Assembly (NCBI RefSeq): GCF_021412585.1
Contig: NZ_JAKCMI010000022.1
Span: 1-64,000 of the forward strand
DNA from: Halomonas alkalisoli
Lineage (GTDB): Bacteria > Pseudomonadota > Gammaproteobacteria > Pseudomonadales > Halomonadaceae
Reading direction: 5' to 3'
Length of the DNA: 64,000 bases
Below the pieces are notes generated by a model. It ran no database searches and was not told the origin of the DNA. It saw nothing but the letters and a program-made list of their open reading frames with translations. Numbering within the stretch: the first letter of the stretch is position 1; the number at the start of each line of letters is the position of its first letter. The position numbers and the translations under genes were made by a program. Of the stretch, positions 46,362 to 55,001 are shown in pieces.

Positions 46362-49006
46362 GCGACGATCTGCACGAATCGCTGCGTGACAACGTACGCA
46401 TACTGGGCGACAGCCTGGGCCGGACCATCGCCGATGACCTCGGCGAGGGCTTCGTCGATCGGATCGAGGCCATTCGCGGCTATGCCAAGAGCGGCCGGCA
46501 GGGCGATGTCCAGAGCAGCCGTGAACTCATCGAGTACCTGCGCAAGCTGCCCGATCGTGACCTGCTTCCGGTGACCCGGGCCTTCAACCAGTTCCTCAAC
46601 CTGGCCAATATCGCCGAGCAGCACTATCGCGCCCGCTACCGCCGGGTGGAGGACTACCGGCCAGGTAGCCAGCCGATGCTGGGGGAGCTGCTGACGCGGG
46701 CGAGGCAGGCCGGACATGCCCCGCGCAAGCTGGTCGAGAGCCTTGCCACCATGCGCGTCGAGCTGGTGCTCACCGCTCACCCCACCGAGGTCATACGCCG
46801 GACCCTGATCCAGAAGTACGACGCCATCGACGAGTGTCTCTCGGTCATCGAATCCTCCAGCGACTACCCCGAGCGGGCCAGCCGCGCCCGGGGGCGGCTC
46901 GAGGAGCTGATCAGCCAGGCCTGGCACACCGACGAGATCCGTCATGAGCGGCCGACCCCGGTGGACGAAGCCAAATGGGGCTTTGCGGTCATCGAGAATT
47001 CGCTGTGGCAGGCGGTGCCCGCCTTTCATCGCGACCTGGACACGCTGCTGCTGGAGACCGCCGGCGAGCGCCTGCCCCTGGATGCGGCACCCATCGTCTT
47101 CGCTTCCTGGATGGGCGGGGATCGCGATGGCAATCCCAACGTCACCTCTCGGGTCACCCGCGAGGTGCTGCTGCTGGGCCGCTGGATGGCGGCGGACCTC
47201 TACCTGCGCGACCTGGAGCAGCTCAAGGCCGAGCTCTCCATGTGGAAATCCAACAGTGCGCTGCGAGCCGAAGTGGGTGGTGTGGCGGAGCCTTACCGCG
47301 AGCTGCTCAAGCGACTGGTGCAACGGGTGGAGGCGACCCGCGATTGGGCCAAGGCGGAACTCGATGGCCGCAGCTTCGAGGGAGGCCCCATCATCGAGAG
47401 CAGCGATCAGCTCTATGCGCCGCTGCTGACCTGCTATCGCTCGCTGTGCGATGTCGGCCTGGACACCATCGCCAACGGTGCGCTGCTGGATACGCTGCGC
47501 CGTGTCGCCATCTTCGGCGTTACCCTGACCAAGCTGGACATTCGCCAGGAGGCGAGCCGTCACGCCCTGGTGATGGAAGAGCTCACCGAGACCTTGGAAC
47601 TGGGCCACTACCGCGACTGGAGCGAAGAGCAGCGCCAGGCCTTCCTGCTGGCGGAACTGGAGTCGCGCCGCCCCCTGATTCCGCGGCGCTGGGAGTGTTC
47701 GGCCGAGACGCGAGAAGTGCTCGACACCTTTCGGGTCATCGCCAACGAGCAGTCCGAGGCGCTGGGCACCTACATCATCTCCATGGCGGCGCAGCCCTCC
47801 GATGTGCTGACCGTGGCGCTGCTGATGAAGGAGGTGGGAGGCGAAGTGTCGTTGCCCATCGCGCCGCTGTTCGAGACGCTGGATGACCTCAACCGCGCCG
47901 GCGATGTCATCGACCGCCTGCTCGCGCTGCCGGGCTACCGGGCGCTGGCCGGCACATCCCAGGAGGTGATGATCGGCTACTCCGATTCGGCCAAGGATGC
48001 CGGTCAGCTGGCGGCGGCCTGGGCCCAGTATCGGGCCCAGGAGCGGCTTGTCGAGGTGTGCCGGAGCCACGGCGTTTCCCTCACGCTGTTCCATGGCCGT
48101 GGCGGTGCCGTCGGCCGTGGCGGCGGTCCGGCGCATGCCGCCATTCTCTCCCAGCCGCCGGGTTCGGTGAACGGCAGTCTTCGCGTCACCGAGCAGGGGG
48201 AGATGATTCGCTTCAAGTTCGGCCAGCCCGATATTGCCCTGCGCTCCATGGAGATCTATGCCTGTGCGGTACTCGAAGCGAGCCTGCTGCCGCCGCCGTC
48301 GCCCGAGCCGCACTGGCGCGAGGAGATGGACCGTCTGGCCGGGATTGCCCACCGGGGCTATGTCAGCGTGGTGCGCGAAAACCCCGATTTCGTGCCCTAT
48401 TTCCGCGCGGTGACGCCGGAAGGTGCACTGGGTCGACTGCCGCTGGGCTCGCGTCCCACCAAGCGCCGACAGGATGGCGGCGTGGAAACCCTGCGCGCGA
48501 TCCCCTGGATCTTCGCCTGGACCCAGATTCGCCTGATGCTGCCGGCATGGCTGGGGAGCGGCGAAGCGTTCTGCACCCGCCTCGAGGAAGAGGGTGGCCT
48601 GGAGACGTTGCGCGAGATGCGTGACCAGTGGCCCTTCTTCGGCACCTACCTGGACATGCTGGAGATGCTGCTGGCCAAGGCGGATGTGTCTATCGCCAGC
48701 TATTACGAAAGGCGCCTGGTGGACGAGCCCGCGCTGAAGGCGCTGGGCGAGGACCTGCGGGAACGCTTCACCCGGCTGCACGACGTGCTGCTGAGGATCC
48801 TCGACCAGGAAGCGCTGCTGGAGCAGACGCCGCTGATTCGCCAGGCCATTGCCGTGCGCAACCCCTATATCGACCCGCTGCATGGCCTGCAGGCAGAGCT
48901 GCTGCAGCGAAACCGCGATGCCGATGGCGCCATCAGCGGCGAACTCACCCGCGCCTTGATGGTGACCATGGCAGGTATCGCCGCGGGTCTGCGCAATACC
49001 GGCTGA
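46358..49006 (+). CDS. ppc: Phosphoenolpyruvate carboxylase
   Basis: An 882-residue enzyme that adds bicarbonate to PEP to give oxaloacetate, replenishing the TCA cycle. Motifs: VLTAHPTEVIRRTL with the catalytic His near residue 140; FASWMGGDRDGNPNVT; GYSDSAKDAGQLAAAW; LFHGRGGAVGRGGGPAH; the C-terminal RNTG end matches the family's usual ending. Length matches E. coli Ppc (883). It is translationally coupled to mazG (ATGA overlap), making it the third member of a relA-mazG-ppc unit; this link to the stringent factor is not typical of E. coli. Confidence 0.97.
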   Translation: MSDDLHESLRDNVRILGDSLGRTIADDLGEGFVDRIEAIRGYAKSGRQGDVQSSRELIEYLRKLPDRDLLPVTRAFNQFLNLANIAEQHYRARYRRVEDYRPGSQPMLGELLTRARQAGHAPRKLVESLATMRVELVLTAHPTEVIRRTLIQKYDAIDECLSVIESSSDYPERASRARGRLEELISQAWHTDEIRHERPTPVDEAKWGFAVIENSLWQAVPAFHRDLDTLLLETAGERLPLDAAPIVFASWMGGDRDGNPNVTSRVTREVLLLGRWMAADLYLRDLEQLKAELSMWKSNSALRAEVGGVAEPYRELLKRLVQRVEATRDWAKAELDGRSFEGGPIIESSDQLYAPLLTCYRSLCDVGLDTIANGALLDTLRRVAIFGVTLTKLDIRQEASRHALVMEELTETLELGHYRDWSEEQRQAFLLAELESRRPLIPRRWECSAETREVLDTFRVIANEQSEALGTYIISMAAQPSDVLTVALLMKEVGGEVSLPIAPLFETLDDLNRAGDVIDRLLALPGYRALAGTSQEVMIGYSDSAKDAGQLAAAWAQYRAQERLVEVCRSHGVSLTLFHGRGGAVGRGGGPAHAAILSQPPGSVNGSLRVTEQGEMIRFKFGQPDIALRSMEIYACAVLEASLLPPPSPEPHWREEMDRLAGIAHRGYVSVVRENPDFVPYFRAVTPEGALGRLPLGSRPTKRRQDGGVETLRAIPWIFAWTQIRLMLPAWLGSGEAFCTRLEEEGGLETLREMRDQWPFFGTYLDMLEMLLAKADVSIASYYERRLVDEPALKALGEDLRERFTRLHDVLLRILDQEALLEQTPLIRQAIAVRNPYIDPLHGLQAELLQRNRDADGAISGELTRALMVTMAGIAAGLRNTG

Positions 49007-49030
49007 TCTCACCTCGGCCATAGCCCGCAA

Positions 49031-49063
49031 CGACATCGCCCGGCCATTGGCCGGGCGATGTCG
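49031..49063 (+). terminator. Hairpin terminator after ppc
   Basis: A perfect 15-bp stem (49031-49045 with 49049-49063) with a 3-base loop starts 24 bases after the ppc stop. No T-run follows. Confidence 0.6.
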
Positions 49064-49144
49064 TCGAGGCTGGAAAGCTGGCGGCAAGACGAAAGCTGGG
49101 CGAGATAGACAGCGATTATCTTCCACTGACGGTGCTTCATCGCT

Positions 49145-49186
49145 GTCGGAGCAGCTTCAGCTCGCGACTGGAGGCCGAAGGCCTCC
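49145..49186. repeat. REP-like palindromic sequence
   Basis: It begins GTCGGAGCAGCTTCAGCTCG, resembling the GTAGGAGC..GC.CGCGA repetitive extragenic palindromes of Pseudomonas and Halomonas, followed by a perfect 7-bp hairpin GGAGGCC-GAA-GGCCTCC (49170-49186). Single copy in this window, so repeat status is from memory of the pattern. The rest of the 305-bp gap from 49007 to 49311 shows no gene. Confidence 0.4.
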
Positions 49187-49311
49187 CGGCGGTGATGCCC
49201 GGCGTGGGTGATAGCGGATAACACGACGGACTCCGCCAAGTGCCTGCTGAGTCTTATGCGTAATCAGGAAAGCTAAAGGGACAAGCTGAAGGATAACGCT
49301 GAACGTAAACG

Positions 49312-49887
49312 CTAGAAGGGGTAGTGGATCGAGGCCGTGATCAGGTTCAAATGGGCCATGCTGGGGGCATCGAACTCTTCGAACTCCAGCCGGCTGATCA
49401 GGCGGTTGTGCTGCAGACGGGCACCGAAGCCCTGTACCCGGGTGGTGCCGGCGGTGGCGAACAGCAGTTCGTCGCTGCGTGTTACCGGGTCACCCTCCCA
49501 TTCGGTGAAGCCGGACTTGGCATAGAGCCCCAGCTGTCCGAGGCGAACACCGGCCACCAGGCTGCCGCCCAGGCTGGTCGTATTGAGGATCATGGGCTGG
49601 TCGTCGAAGTGGGTTGGCACTTCATCGCTCTCGCGGTAGCTGAATTCGGCACCCAGGTCGAGCAGCGGCATGTTCACCGGTGAGAAGCCGGCGGTAAAGC
49701 GGAAGCCGGAGGTATAGCCATCGGGCGTCTCAAGGCCGCTGCCCTCCAGCACCACCCCATTGTCTAGATACATGAGTTCGCTGGATTTACCGGCATAGGA
49801 AGGTGCTCCGTCAGCCGCCACGAGCGGTGACGCAAGGAAAAACAGCTTGGCTACCAGCGCGACGGCTATCGGTAAACCCGGTTTCAT
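49312..49887 (-). CDS. Small outer-membrane beta-barrel protein (YfaZ-like), function unknown
   Basis: A 191-residue protein with a signal peptide (LPIAVALVAKLFFLASPLVAA) and a body of alternating, Gly-rich amphipathic strands: YTSGFRFTAGFSPVNMP, LLDLGAEFSYRESDE, SLGGSLVAGVRLGQLGLYAK, NRLISRLEFEEFD. It ends in Phe (ITASIHYPF), the sorting signal for the outer membrane. The shape suggests an 8-strand barrel. The similarity to YfaZ-type proteins is only a general impression. ATG 49887 is chosen; an earlier in-frame start at 49941 precedes the signal peptide. Confidence 0.75.
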   Translation of the reverse strand: MKPGLPIAVALVAKLFFLASPLVAADGAPSYAGKSSELMYLDNGVVLEGSGLETPDGYTSGFRFTAGFSPVNMPLLDLGAEFSYRESDEVPTHFDDQPMILNTTSLGGSLVAGVRLGQLGLYAKSGFTEWEGDPVTRSDELLFATAGTTRVQGFGARLQHNRLISRLEFEEFDAPSMAHLNLITASIHYPF

Positions 49888-50009
49888 GATCCCTGACCTT
49901 CGGCAGGCGGTCTCTGCTCGGATGCTCGGACCCTGCTCCAATATAGTTAGCCCTTACAGGCTAGCAGGCTCTGCGTCTTTCTGCCAAACGGGTGCTCAAC
50001 GAGGCGCCG

Positions 50010-50900
50010 TCAGGGCTCGGCGAGGGCGGTATCGAGTGCCACAAGAGAGGGGGTAGCGATTCGGTGGCGCCTGGCCGCAGCCAGTAGCGGCCCGAGAATG
50101 GCCTCTCGCTCGATGGGACGCCCGGCAAGGACGTCCTGCAGCATGGAGGCGCGGTTATTGGCGGTGCCCGCCACCACCTGCCAGACCAGCCCATGCCAAC
50201 CCGCCTCCGGGGCGGGGATCTCCTCGGCTGCCATGATGGCGGCGACCTCTTCGATCACCTGATTCACCATTGGCCGGAAGGGGCGGTCGCGCAGCTGGCC
50301 GTTACGAATGCGGTAGCGGGCGGTCAGCGGGTTGATGGCGGCATTGATCGCCAGCTTGTGCCAAAGCCGAATGCGGATATCGTCGACTGCGTTGGCCTGA
50401 AGGCCCGTGTCGGTGAGGGTCGCGGCTAGCGCCCGGCAAAGCTCGGGGTAACGGTTATCGAGATCGCCGATATAGGTGAAGCCATGTCCCGCATGTATCA
50501 CCCCGGTATCGCCGGCGAGCCAGGCGCCCTCGGTGGTGGAGGCGCAGAGTACCGGCCCGGTGTGACGCAGGCTCAGCGTCGGCTGGACCTGATAGCCGTT
50601 CTGCCACAGTACCAGCGGGGTCGCCGGTGGCAGCTGGGCGGCCACGCTGGCATAGGCGGCTTCTGTGGCGTAGGCCTTGGTCGTCAGGTGCAGGAAGGCG
50701 GGCGCCAGCGGCGGTAGCCGGCGGCTGTCGGCCATGGCCAGGCGGTGTATTCGGTGTCCGCCCTCCGGGGTGATCAGGGTCTGCTCCAGGGGGAGTGGCC
50801 TGCGTCCGGCCAGCACCACCGGTTGGCTGCCGGCGAGGTGGAGTGCGAGCAGCCGGCCCAGCGCCCCAGGTCCCACGATCAGGTGTGAAGCGGTCGACAT
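50010..50900 (-). CDS. panE: 2-dehydropantoate 2-reductase family protein
   Basis: A 296-residue NADPH-dependent reductase of the ApbA/PanE family, which in pantothenate synthesis reduces ketopantoate to pantoate. The N-terminal Rossmann motif is HLIVGPGALGRLLALHLAG; mid-protein VLWQNGYQVQ matches the PanE LQNG loop; the catalytic Lys is in IRIRLWHKLAINAAINPLTA, and the substrate loop GTANNRASMLQDVLAGRPIE matches the SSM.QD family stretch. No other pantothenate gene is nearby. A paralogue with another keto-acid substrate cannot be excluded. Confidence 0.88.
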   Translation of the reverse strand: MSTASHLIVGPGALGRLLALHLAGSQPVVLAGRRPLPLEQTLITPEGGHRIHRLAMADSRRLPPLAPAFLHLTTKAYATEAAYASVAAQLPPATPLVLWQNGYQVQPTLSLRHTGPVLCASTTEGAWLAGDTGVIHAGHGFTYIGDLDNRYPELCRALAATLTDTGLQANAVDDIRIRLWHKLAINAAINPLTARYRIRNGQLRDRPFRPMVNQVIEEVAAIMAAEEIPAPEAGWHGLVWQVVAGTANNRASMLQDVLAGRPIEREAILGPLLAAARRHRIATPSLVALDTALAEP

Positions 50901-51097
50901 GATAGGCCTGTTCCGGTTCTGATGTTTTCAGTAGGTTGCGTGCCGCTGCGTTCAGGGTTGGATTCTTAACAGATAATGTTGCTACTACTATGGTTTAATA
51001 TGACGAGTGGGTTGGGAATGTACAAGCGTCGTACACCCCGGGCCCTTCTGACGGGTGGATGCCTCCCGATACCTCAGCAGAAACAGGAGCGATCCCT

Positions 51098-51301
51098 ATG
51101 TCGACCAACCAGATCATCGGCCTTGTACTACTCGTGGTCGGTGCGATCTTGCTGTATTTCGGATACCAGTCTTCCCAGGGCCTCGAGGATCAGGTGTACG
51201 AGACATTCACTGGCCGATTCACCGATTCCACAATTTGGCTGTTTATTGCCGGTGCCGTTGCCGCCGTCGCCGGTATCGGTTTGCTATTGCGGAAAGGCTG
51301 A
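51098..51301 (+). CDS. DUF3185 family small membrane protein
   Basis: A 67-residue protein with two membrane helices (QIIGLVLLVVGAILLYFGYQ near the start; DSTIWLFIAGAVAAVAGIGL near the end) joined by a polar stretch SSQGLEDQVYETFTGRFTD. This is the DUF3185 pattern of small inner-membrane proteins of unknown function in marine gammaproteobacteria. AGGAG lies 9 bases before ATG 51098. It ends 7 bases from the convergent topB. Confidence 0.85.
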   Translation: MSTNQIIGLVLLVVGAILLYFGYQSSQGLEDQVYETFTGRFTDSTIWLFIAGAVAAVAGIGLLLRKG

Positions 51302-51308
51302 CCCTCGA

Positions 51309-53237
51309 TCAGCGGGTGCGTCGCTTGCGAGTGGGTGCGGCTCGGCTCCTGCTGCGGCGGGGCTTGCCGCTGCTTCTTCCCCGGGACGCCGACACGGTCG
51401 GCCCCGCTTCTCCCCGGGCTTCCGCCATGGCGCTGCGCAGCCGGGCGGCATCGGCGCTGGCCAGCAGCGCTTGCAGGTCGGCGATCAGCGAGGCCATGAA
51501 GGGGGCGGGGTCGGCGTCCTGCTCGGCGATGGCGCCCAGCCGCTGTTCCCACAGCGCGGTGCGCTCGGGGCGGGAGGCTGCCTCGGGTAGCGAGGCGATC
51601 AGGCCGCTGCCCAGCCGCGTGGCGCGCAGCGCCTTGTTGCAACGGACCAGATAGCCCCGTTCCAGCAGCGTCTCGATGATGCCGGCACGTGTCGCCTCGG
51701 TGCCGAGGCCGTCGTGTTCGCGCAGCGTGCGGCGAACGGCCGGGTCGTCGACGTAGCGGGCGATATTCATCATCGCCTTGATCAGGCTGGCATCGGTGAA
51801 GGGCTCCGGGGGGCGGGTCTCGCGATCCTCGACGGCACAGTCCGTTACCCGACAGGCTTCTCCTTCGCTGAGCGGCGGCAGTGGCGGCGCTTCATCGCGG
51901 GTGGTGAACAGCGGCTTCCAGCCGGGCTGCAGCAGTACCTGCCCGCTGGCCCGGAAGCGCTCGTCGAGAATCACGAACTCGGCCTTTACCTCGCGGGTCT
52001 CCAGGGCGGGGTAGAACTGTGCGAGGACATTGCGGGCTATCAATCGGAAGACATCGGCCTCGGCCTTCTCCAGGCGCCCCAGGTCCGCCGGCTTGCCGGT
52101 GGGTGCCAGGGCGTGGTGGGCGCCCACCTTCTTGTCGTTCCAGGCCTTGGAGCGCAGCGTGAAGTCCGCTCCGGCAAGCCACTGCTGCAGCGTGGCGTCA
52201 CTGTGACAGGCGCTCTCCAGGGTGCGGCGTGCCTGGGCAAGATGATCCTCGGGCAGATAGCGACAGTCGGAGCGCGGGTAGGTGATCAGCTTGTGGCGCT
52301 CATAGAGTCGCTGGCAGATATCCAGCACCCCCTTGGCCGAGAGCCCGAAGCGGCGGGCGGCGTCCACCTGCAGCGCCGAGAGCGAATAGGGCAGCGGGGC
52401 GGCCTGGCGCTTCTGGCGAGCGTCGAGGGAGGCCAGGCGGCCCTCGGCGTCGGGCAGGCGAGCGTCCAGGGCCTCGGCGGGGGGGCGTTCGAGCAGCCGC
52501 CCCTGCTCGTCCAGGCGGTGCGTCTCGGCAGGCTGCCACCAGGCGCGTAGCTGTCCACCGGAGACGGCGAGGTCGACCCACAGCACATGGAAGGGGTAGG
52601 GGACGAAGTCGCGGATTTCCGCGTCGCGGCGGACCACAAGCCCCAGCACCGGCGTCTGAACGCGGCCGACGGAGAGCACCCCTTCGTGGCCGGCCTGTCG
52701 TCCGGTCAAGGTCCAGGCCCGCGTGAGGTTGATACCATAGAGCCAGTCGGCCCGGGCCCGGGACTCGGCGGCTCGATACAGCGCGTGATAGCGGCTGTTG
52801 TCCTCCAGGCGGGCCAGGGAGCGCGCCACGGCCGGGCGGTTGAGGTCGCTGACCAGCAGCCGCGATACCGGGCCCTTCCAGCCCAGGTGCTCGATGACCT
52901 CCTGTACCAGCAGCTGCCCCTCCCGGTCGGGATCTCCCGCATGCACCACCTCGCGCGCGCCCTTCAGCAGTCGACGGATCACCGCCAGCTGTCCCCGGGC
53001 CTTGGGGCGGGGGGCGAGCTTCCAGCGCTCGGGAAGGATTGGCAGGTGGTCCAGCCGCCACTGCTTGTAGGCGGGGTCGTAGGCGTCGGGCGGTGCCTGC
53101 TCCAGCAGGTGCCCAAGACACCAGGTGACCACGGTGTCGCCGGCGTGGAGGGCGCCCTCTTCACGCCGTGCGCTGCCCGGCAGGGCGTCGGCGATGGCCC
53201 GGGCGAGGCTGGGTTTTTCGGCAATGATCAATCGCAT
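51309..53237 (-). CDS. topB: DNA topoisomerase III
   Basis: A 642-residue type IA topoisomerase that decatenates DNA. The Toprim domain begins MRLIIAEKPSLARAIADALP and has VVHAGDPDREGQLLVQEV; the catalytic Tyr is in HKLITYPRSDCRYLPEDHL; SVGRVQTPVLGLVV and DGLGTEATRAGIIETLLERG are further family marks. There are no C-terminal zinc ribbons; instead the protein ends in a basic, Ser/Arg-rich tail (SSGKPRRSRSRAAPTRKRR) likely to bind DNA. ATG 53237 fits the conserved N-terminus exactly. It is divergent from the ABC1-family kinase gene. Confidence 0.95.
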   Translation of the reverse strand: MRLIIAEKPSLARAIADALPGSARREEGALHAGDTVVTWCLGHLLEQAPPDAYDPAYKQWRLDHLPILPERWKLAPRPKARGQLAVIRRLLKGAREVVHAGDPDREGQLLVQEVIEHLGWKGPVSRLLVSDLNRPAVARSLARLEDNSRYHALYRAAESRARADWLYGINLTRAWTLTGRQAGHEGVLSVGRVQTPVLGLVVRRDAEIRDFVPYPFHVLWVDLAVSGGQLRAWWQPAETHRLDEQGRLLERPPAEALDARLPDAEGRLASLDARQKRQAAPLPYSLSALQVDAARRFGLSAKGVLDICQRLYERHKLITYPRSDCRYLPEDHLAQARRTLESACHSDATLQQWLAGADFTLRSKAWNDKKVGAHHALAPTGKPADLGRLEKAEADVFRLIARNVLAQFYPALETREVKAEFVILDERFRASGQVLLQPGWKPLFTTRDEAPPLPPLSEGEACRVTDCAVEDRETRPPEPFTDASLIKAMMNIARYVDDPAVRRTLREHDGLGTEATRAGIIETLLERGYLVRCNKALRATRLGSGLIASLPEAASRPERTALWEQRLGAIAEQDADPAPFMASLIADLQALLASADAARLRSAMAEARGEAGPTVSASRGRSSGKPRRSRSRAAPTRKRRTR

Positions 53238-53375
53238 GTCGGCGCCACAGGAATTCAAGGTATGGACATTCTTACAGTAATGGATGGCGTCCGCCAGATC
53301 TCGTCCTGATTTCTCGCTGTACAATTCCTGTATCATTGAGCTGCGGTTTCGAGGCAACCAGAAGGGAGTGGCGAT

Positions 53376-54620
53376 ATGCGCGAACGCGGAAGAACACGAC
53401 GTCTGCTGGGCCTTGGCGCCCGCACGGGTGGCGCCGTGATTCGCACGCGTCTCGGTGGCCAGGCGGACTGGCGCGCGCTGGGCGAAGCGCTGTTCGAGGG
53501 GCTCTCCGAGCTGAAGGGGCCGGCGATGAAGCTGGCGCAGATCATGGCACAGTGGGACGACCTGCTGCCGCCGGATCTCGTCGACGAACTGGCGCGCCTC
53601 CAGCGCCAGGCCGAGCCCATGCCCTGGGAGGGCATCCGGCGCACCCTGGTCGAGCAGTACGGCGACCTGGACACGCTCTTTCGCGAGATCGAGCCGCGTC
53701 CCTTCGCCAGCGCGTCCATGGGGCAGGTACACCGGGCGGTCACCCATGGCGGTGAGACGCTGGTGCTCAAGGTGCAGTATCCGGGGCTGCCCGAGATCCT
53801 CGAGGGCGATCTGGCGCAGGTGCGGCGCATGATGCGGCTAGGGCGTTGGCTCAAGGTGCCCCAGGCACGGCTCGATGCGCTGTTCGAAGAGCTGGCCGCC
53901 AGCCTGCGCAGCGAGCTGGACTACCAGGCCGAGGCCCGTGCCCTGGCTCGCTACCGGGAACGCTATGCGCATCTCGACGGCCTGGTGATTCCCGAGCCGC
54001 TCCCCGAGCTTTCCGGTCCCCGGGTGTTGGCCATGCGCCATGTGGCAGGCACGCCCCTGCGTGAACTGGAGGCGGGAGACGACGCCACGCGCCAGCGGAT
54101 CGCCACGACGCTGGCCGACTGGCTCACCGAAGAGCTGTTCACCCACCGCGAGCTGCATGCCGACCCCCATGCCGGCAACTTCGCCGCCGACGAGCAGGGG
54201 CGGCTGGTGATCTATGACCTGGGGGCGGTGATACCGGTCTCCGATGCTCATCTGAAGGCGATGATGGCGCTGCTCGATGCCTCCCTGGCCAACGACCCCA
54301 TGGCCATGGACGATGCCCTGCGACAGCTTGGTGGACGTCAGGGGCAGGGAGCGCCCCTGGCGCTGTATCGCGAGGCTGCCGAGGCGGTGGCGCCGCTGTT
54401 TCAGCCGGGTGAGCAGGACTTTGCCGATGTGCGGATGCATCGACGGCTCCGGGAGCTCAGCCCCAAGGTGTGGGCCGCCATGGATCGCCTGCAGCCGCCG
54501 GCAGACATCCTGCTCCTGTCGCGCACCCTCAACGGCCACTACTGGAATCTCGTGCGTCTCGGCGCAAGGCTGGACATGGATGCTCGCACCCGGCCATTAC
54601 TGGAGTGGGCGCGGGGCTGA
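53376..54620 (+). CDS. ABC1/UbiB-family atypical protein kinase
   Basis: A 414-residue protein of the AarF/UbiB/COQ8 family. The family-specific KxGQ-like motif appears as LKGPAMKLAQIMAQWDDLLP; the Ala-rich nucleotide loop is RPFASASMGQVHRA; VLKVQYPG carries the ATP-contacting Lys; HADPHAGNF and IYDLGAVIPV are the catalytic and metal motifs. It lacks UbiB's C-terminal membrane helices and no ubiquinone genes are adjacent, so it is a soluble paralogue of unknown target. GAAGGGAG lies about 7 bases before the ATG. Copy C of the miniature element is inserted exactly at its stop codon. Confidence 0.87.
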   Translation: MRERGRTRRLLGLGARTGGAVIRTRLGGQADWRALGEALFEGLSELKGPAMKLAQIMAQWDDLLPPDLVDELARLQRQAEPMPWEGIRRTLVEQYGDLDTLFREIEPRPFASASMGQVHRAVTHGGETLVLKVQYPGLPEILEGDLAQVRRMMRLGRWLKVPQARLDALFEELAASLRSELDYQAEARALARYRERYAHLDGLVIPEPLPELSGPRVLAMRHVAGTPLRELEAGDDATRQRIATTLADWLTEELFTHRELHADPHAGNFAADEQGRLVIYDLGAVIPVSDAHLKAMMALLDASLANDPMAMDDALRQLGGRQGQGAPLALYREAAEAVAPLFQPGEQDFADVRMHRRLRELSPKVWAAMDRLQPPADILLLSRTLNGHYWNLVRLGARLDMDARTRPLLEWARG

Positions 54621-54895
54621 GGAAACACTGCACAAATGACTGTGCGAGCGAATCGCTGCGTTGCGCGGTGCTGGTGCGCCAGCCCGGTCGGAATCCTCAC
54701 ATATACCCCATATGCTCCGGTTGACTCGCAGCCTTCGGCTTCTCGCCCCTTCGGGGCCAGCCTACGGCTGTTTGTCGCTTCGCTCGGTTCTGTGCTCCGT
54801 GCGCCTTGCGACCCACAGGGATGTGGGAAGTGCGTTGGTTCGTCGGGAACGAACCTAGCCGCTTCATCTCGCTCGTCGATTTGTGCAGCATTTCC
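54621..54895 (-). mobile_element. Miniature inverted-repeat element, 275 bp (copy C)
   Basis: Left end GGAAACACTGCACAAATGAC and right end GTCGATTTGTGCAGCATTTCC are imperfect inverted repeats. Relative to copies A and B it is in reverse orientation. Shared blocks are GCGAGCGAATCGCTGCG, GGAATCCTCACATATACCCC with ATATGCTCCGG, GTGCTCCGTGCGCCTTGC and CTTCATCTCGCTCG. It holds extra internal sequence, including a CCCCTTCGGGG hairpin. CTGA flanks both sides (54617-54620 and 54896-54899), a 4-bp target duplication that includes the TGA stop of the upstream gene. It fills most of the gap before 55002. Confidence 0.82.
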
Positions 54896-55001
54896 CTGAG
54901 GGGGCGACCCAAGGCCAGGTGCTTGAACATGCATTTGCAAGCCACATGAAACGGCGCTTCCCTGTTAGAATATGCGGCTTTCGGGATTGGCGGAGACTGC
55001 G

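Noticed and set aside
46292..49126. A 944-codon open frame antisense to ppc
   Set aside because: The sense strand codes a complete PEP carboxylase with all catalytic motifs; the antisense product shows no family features.
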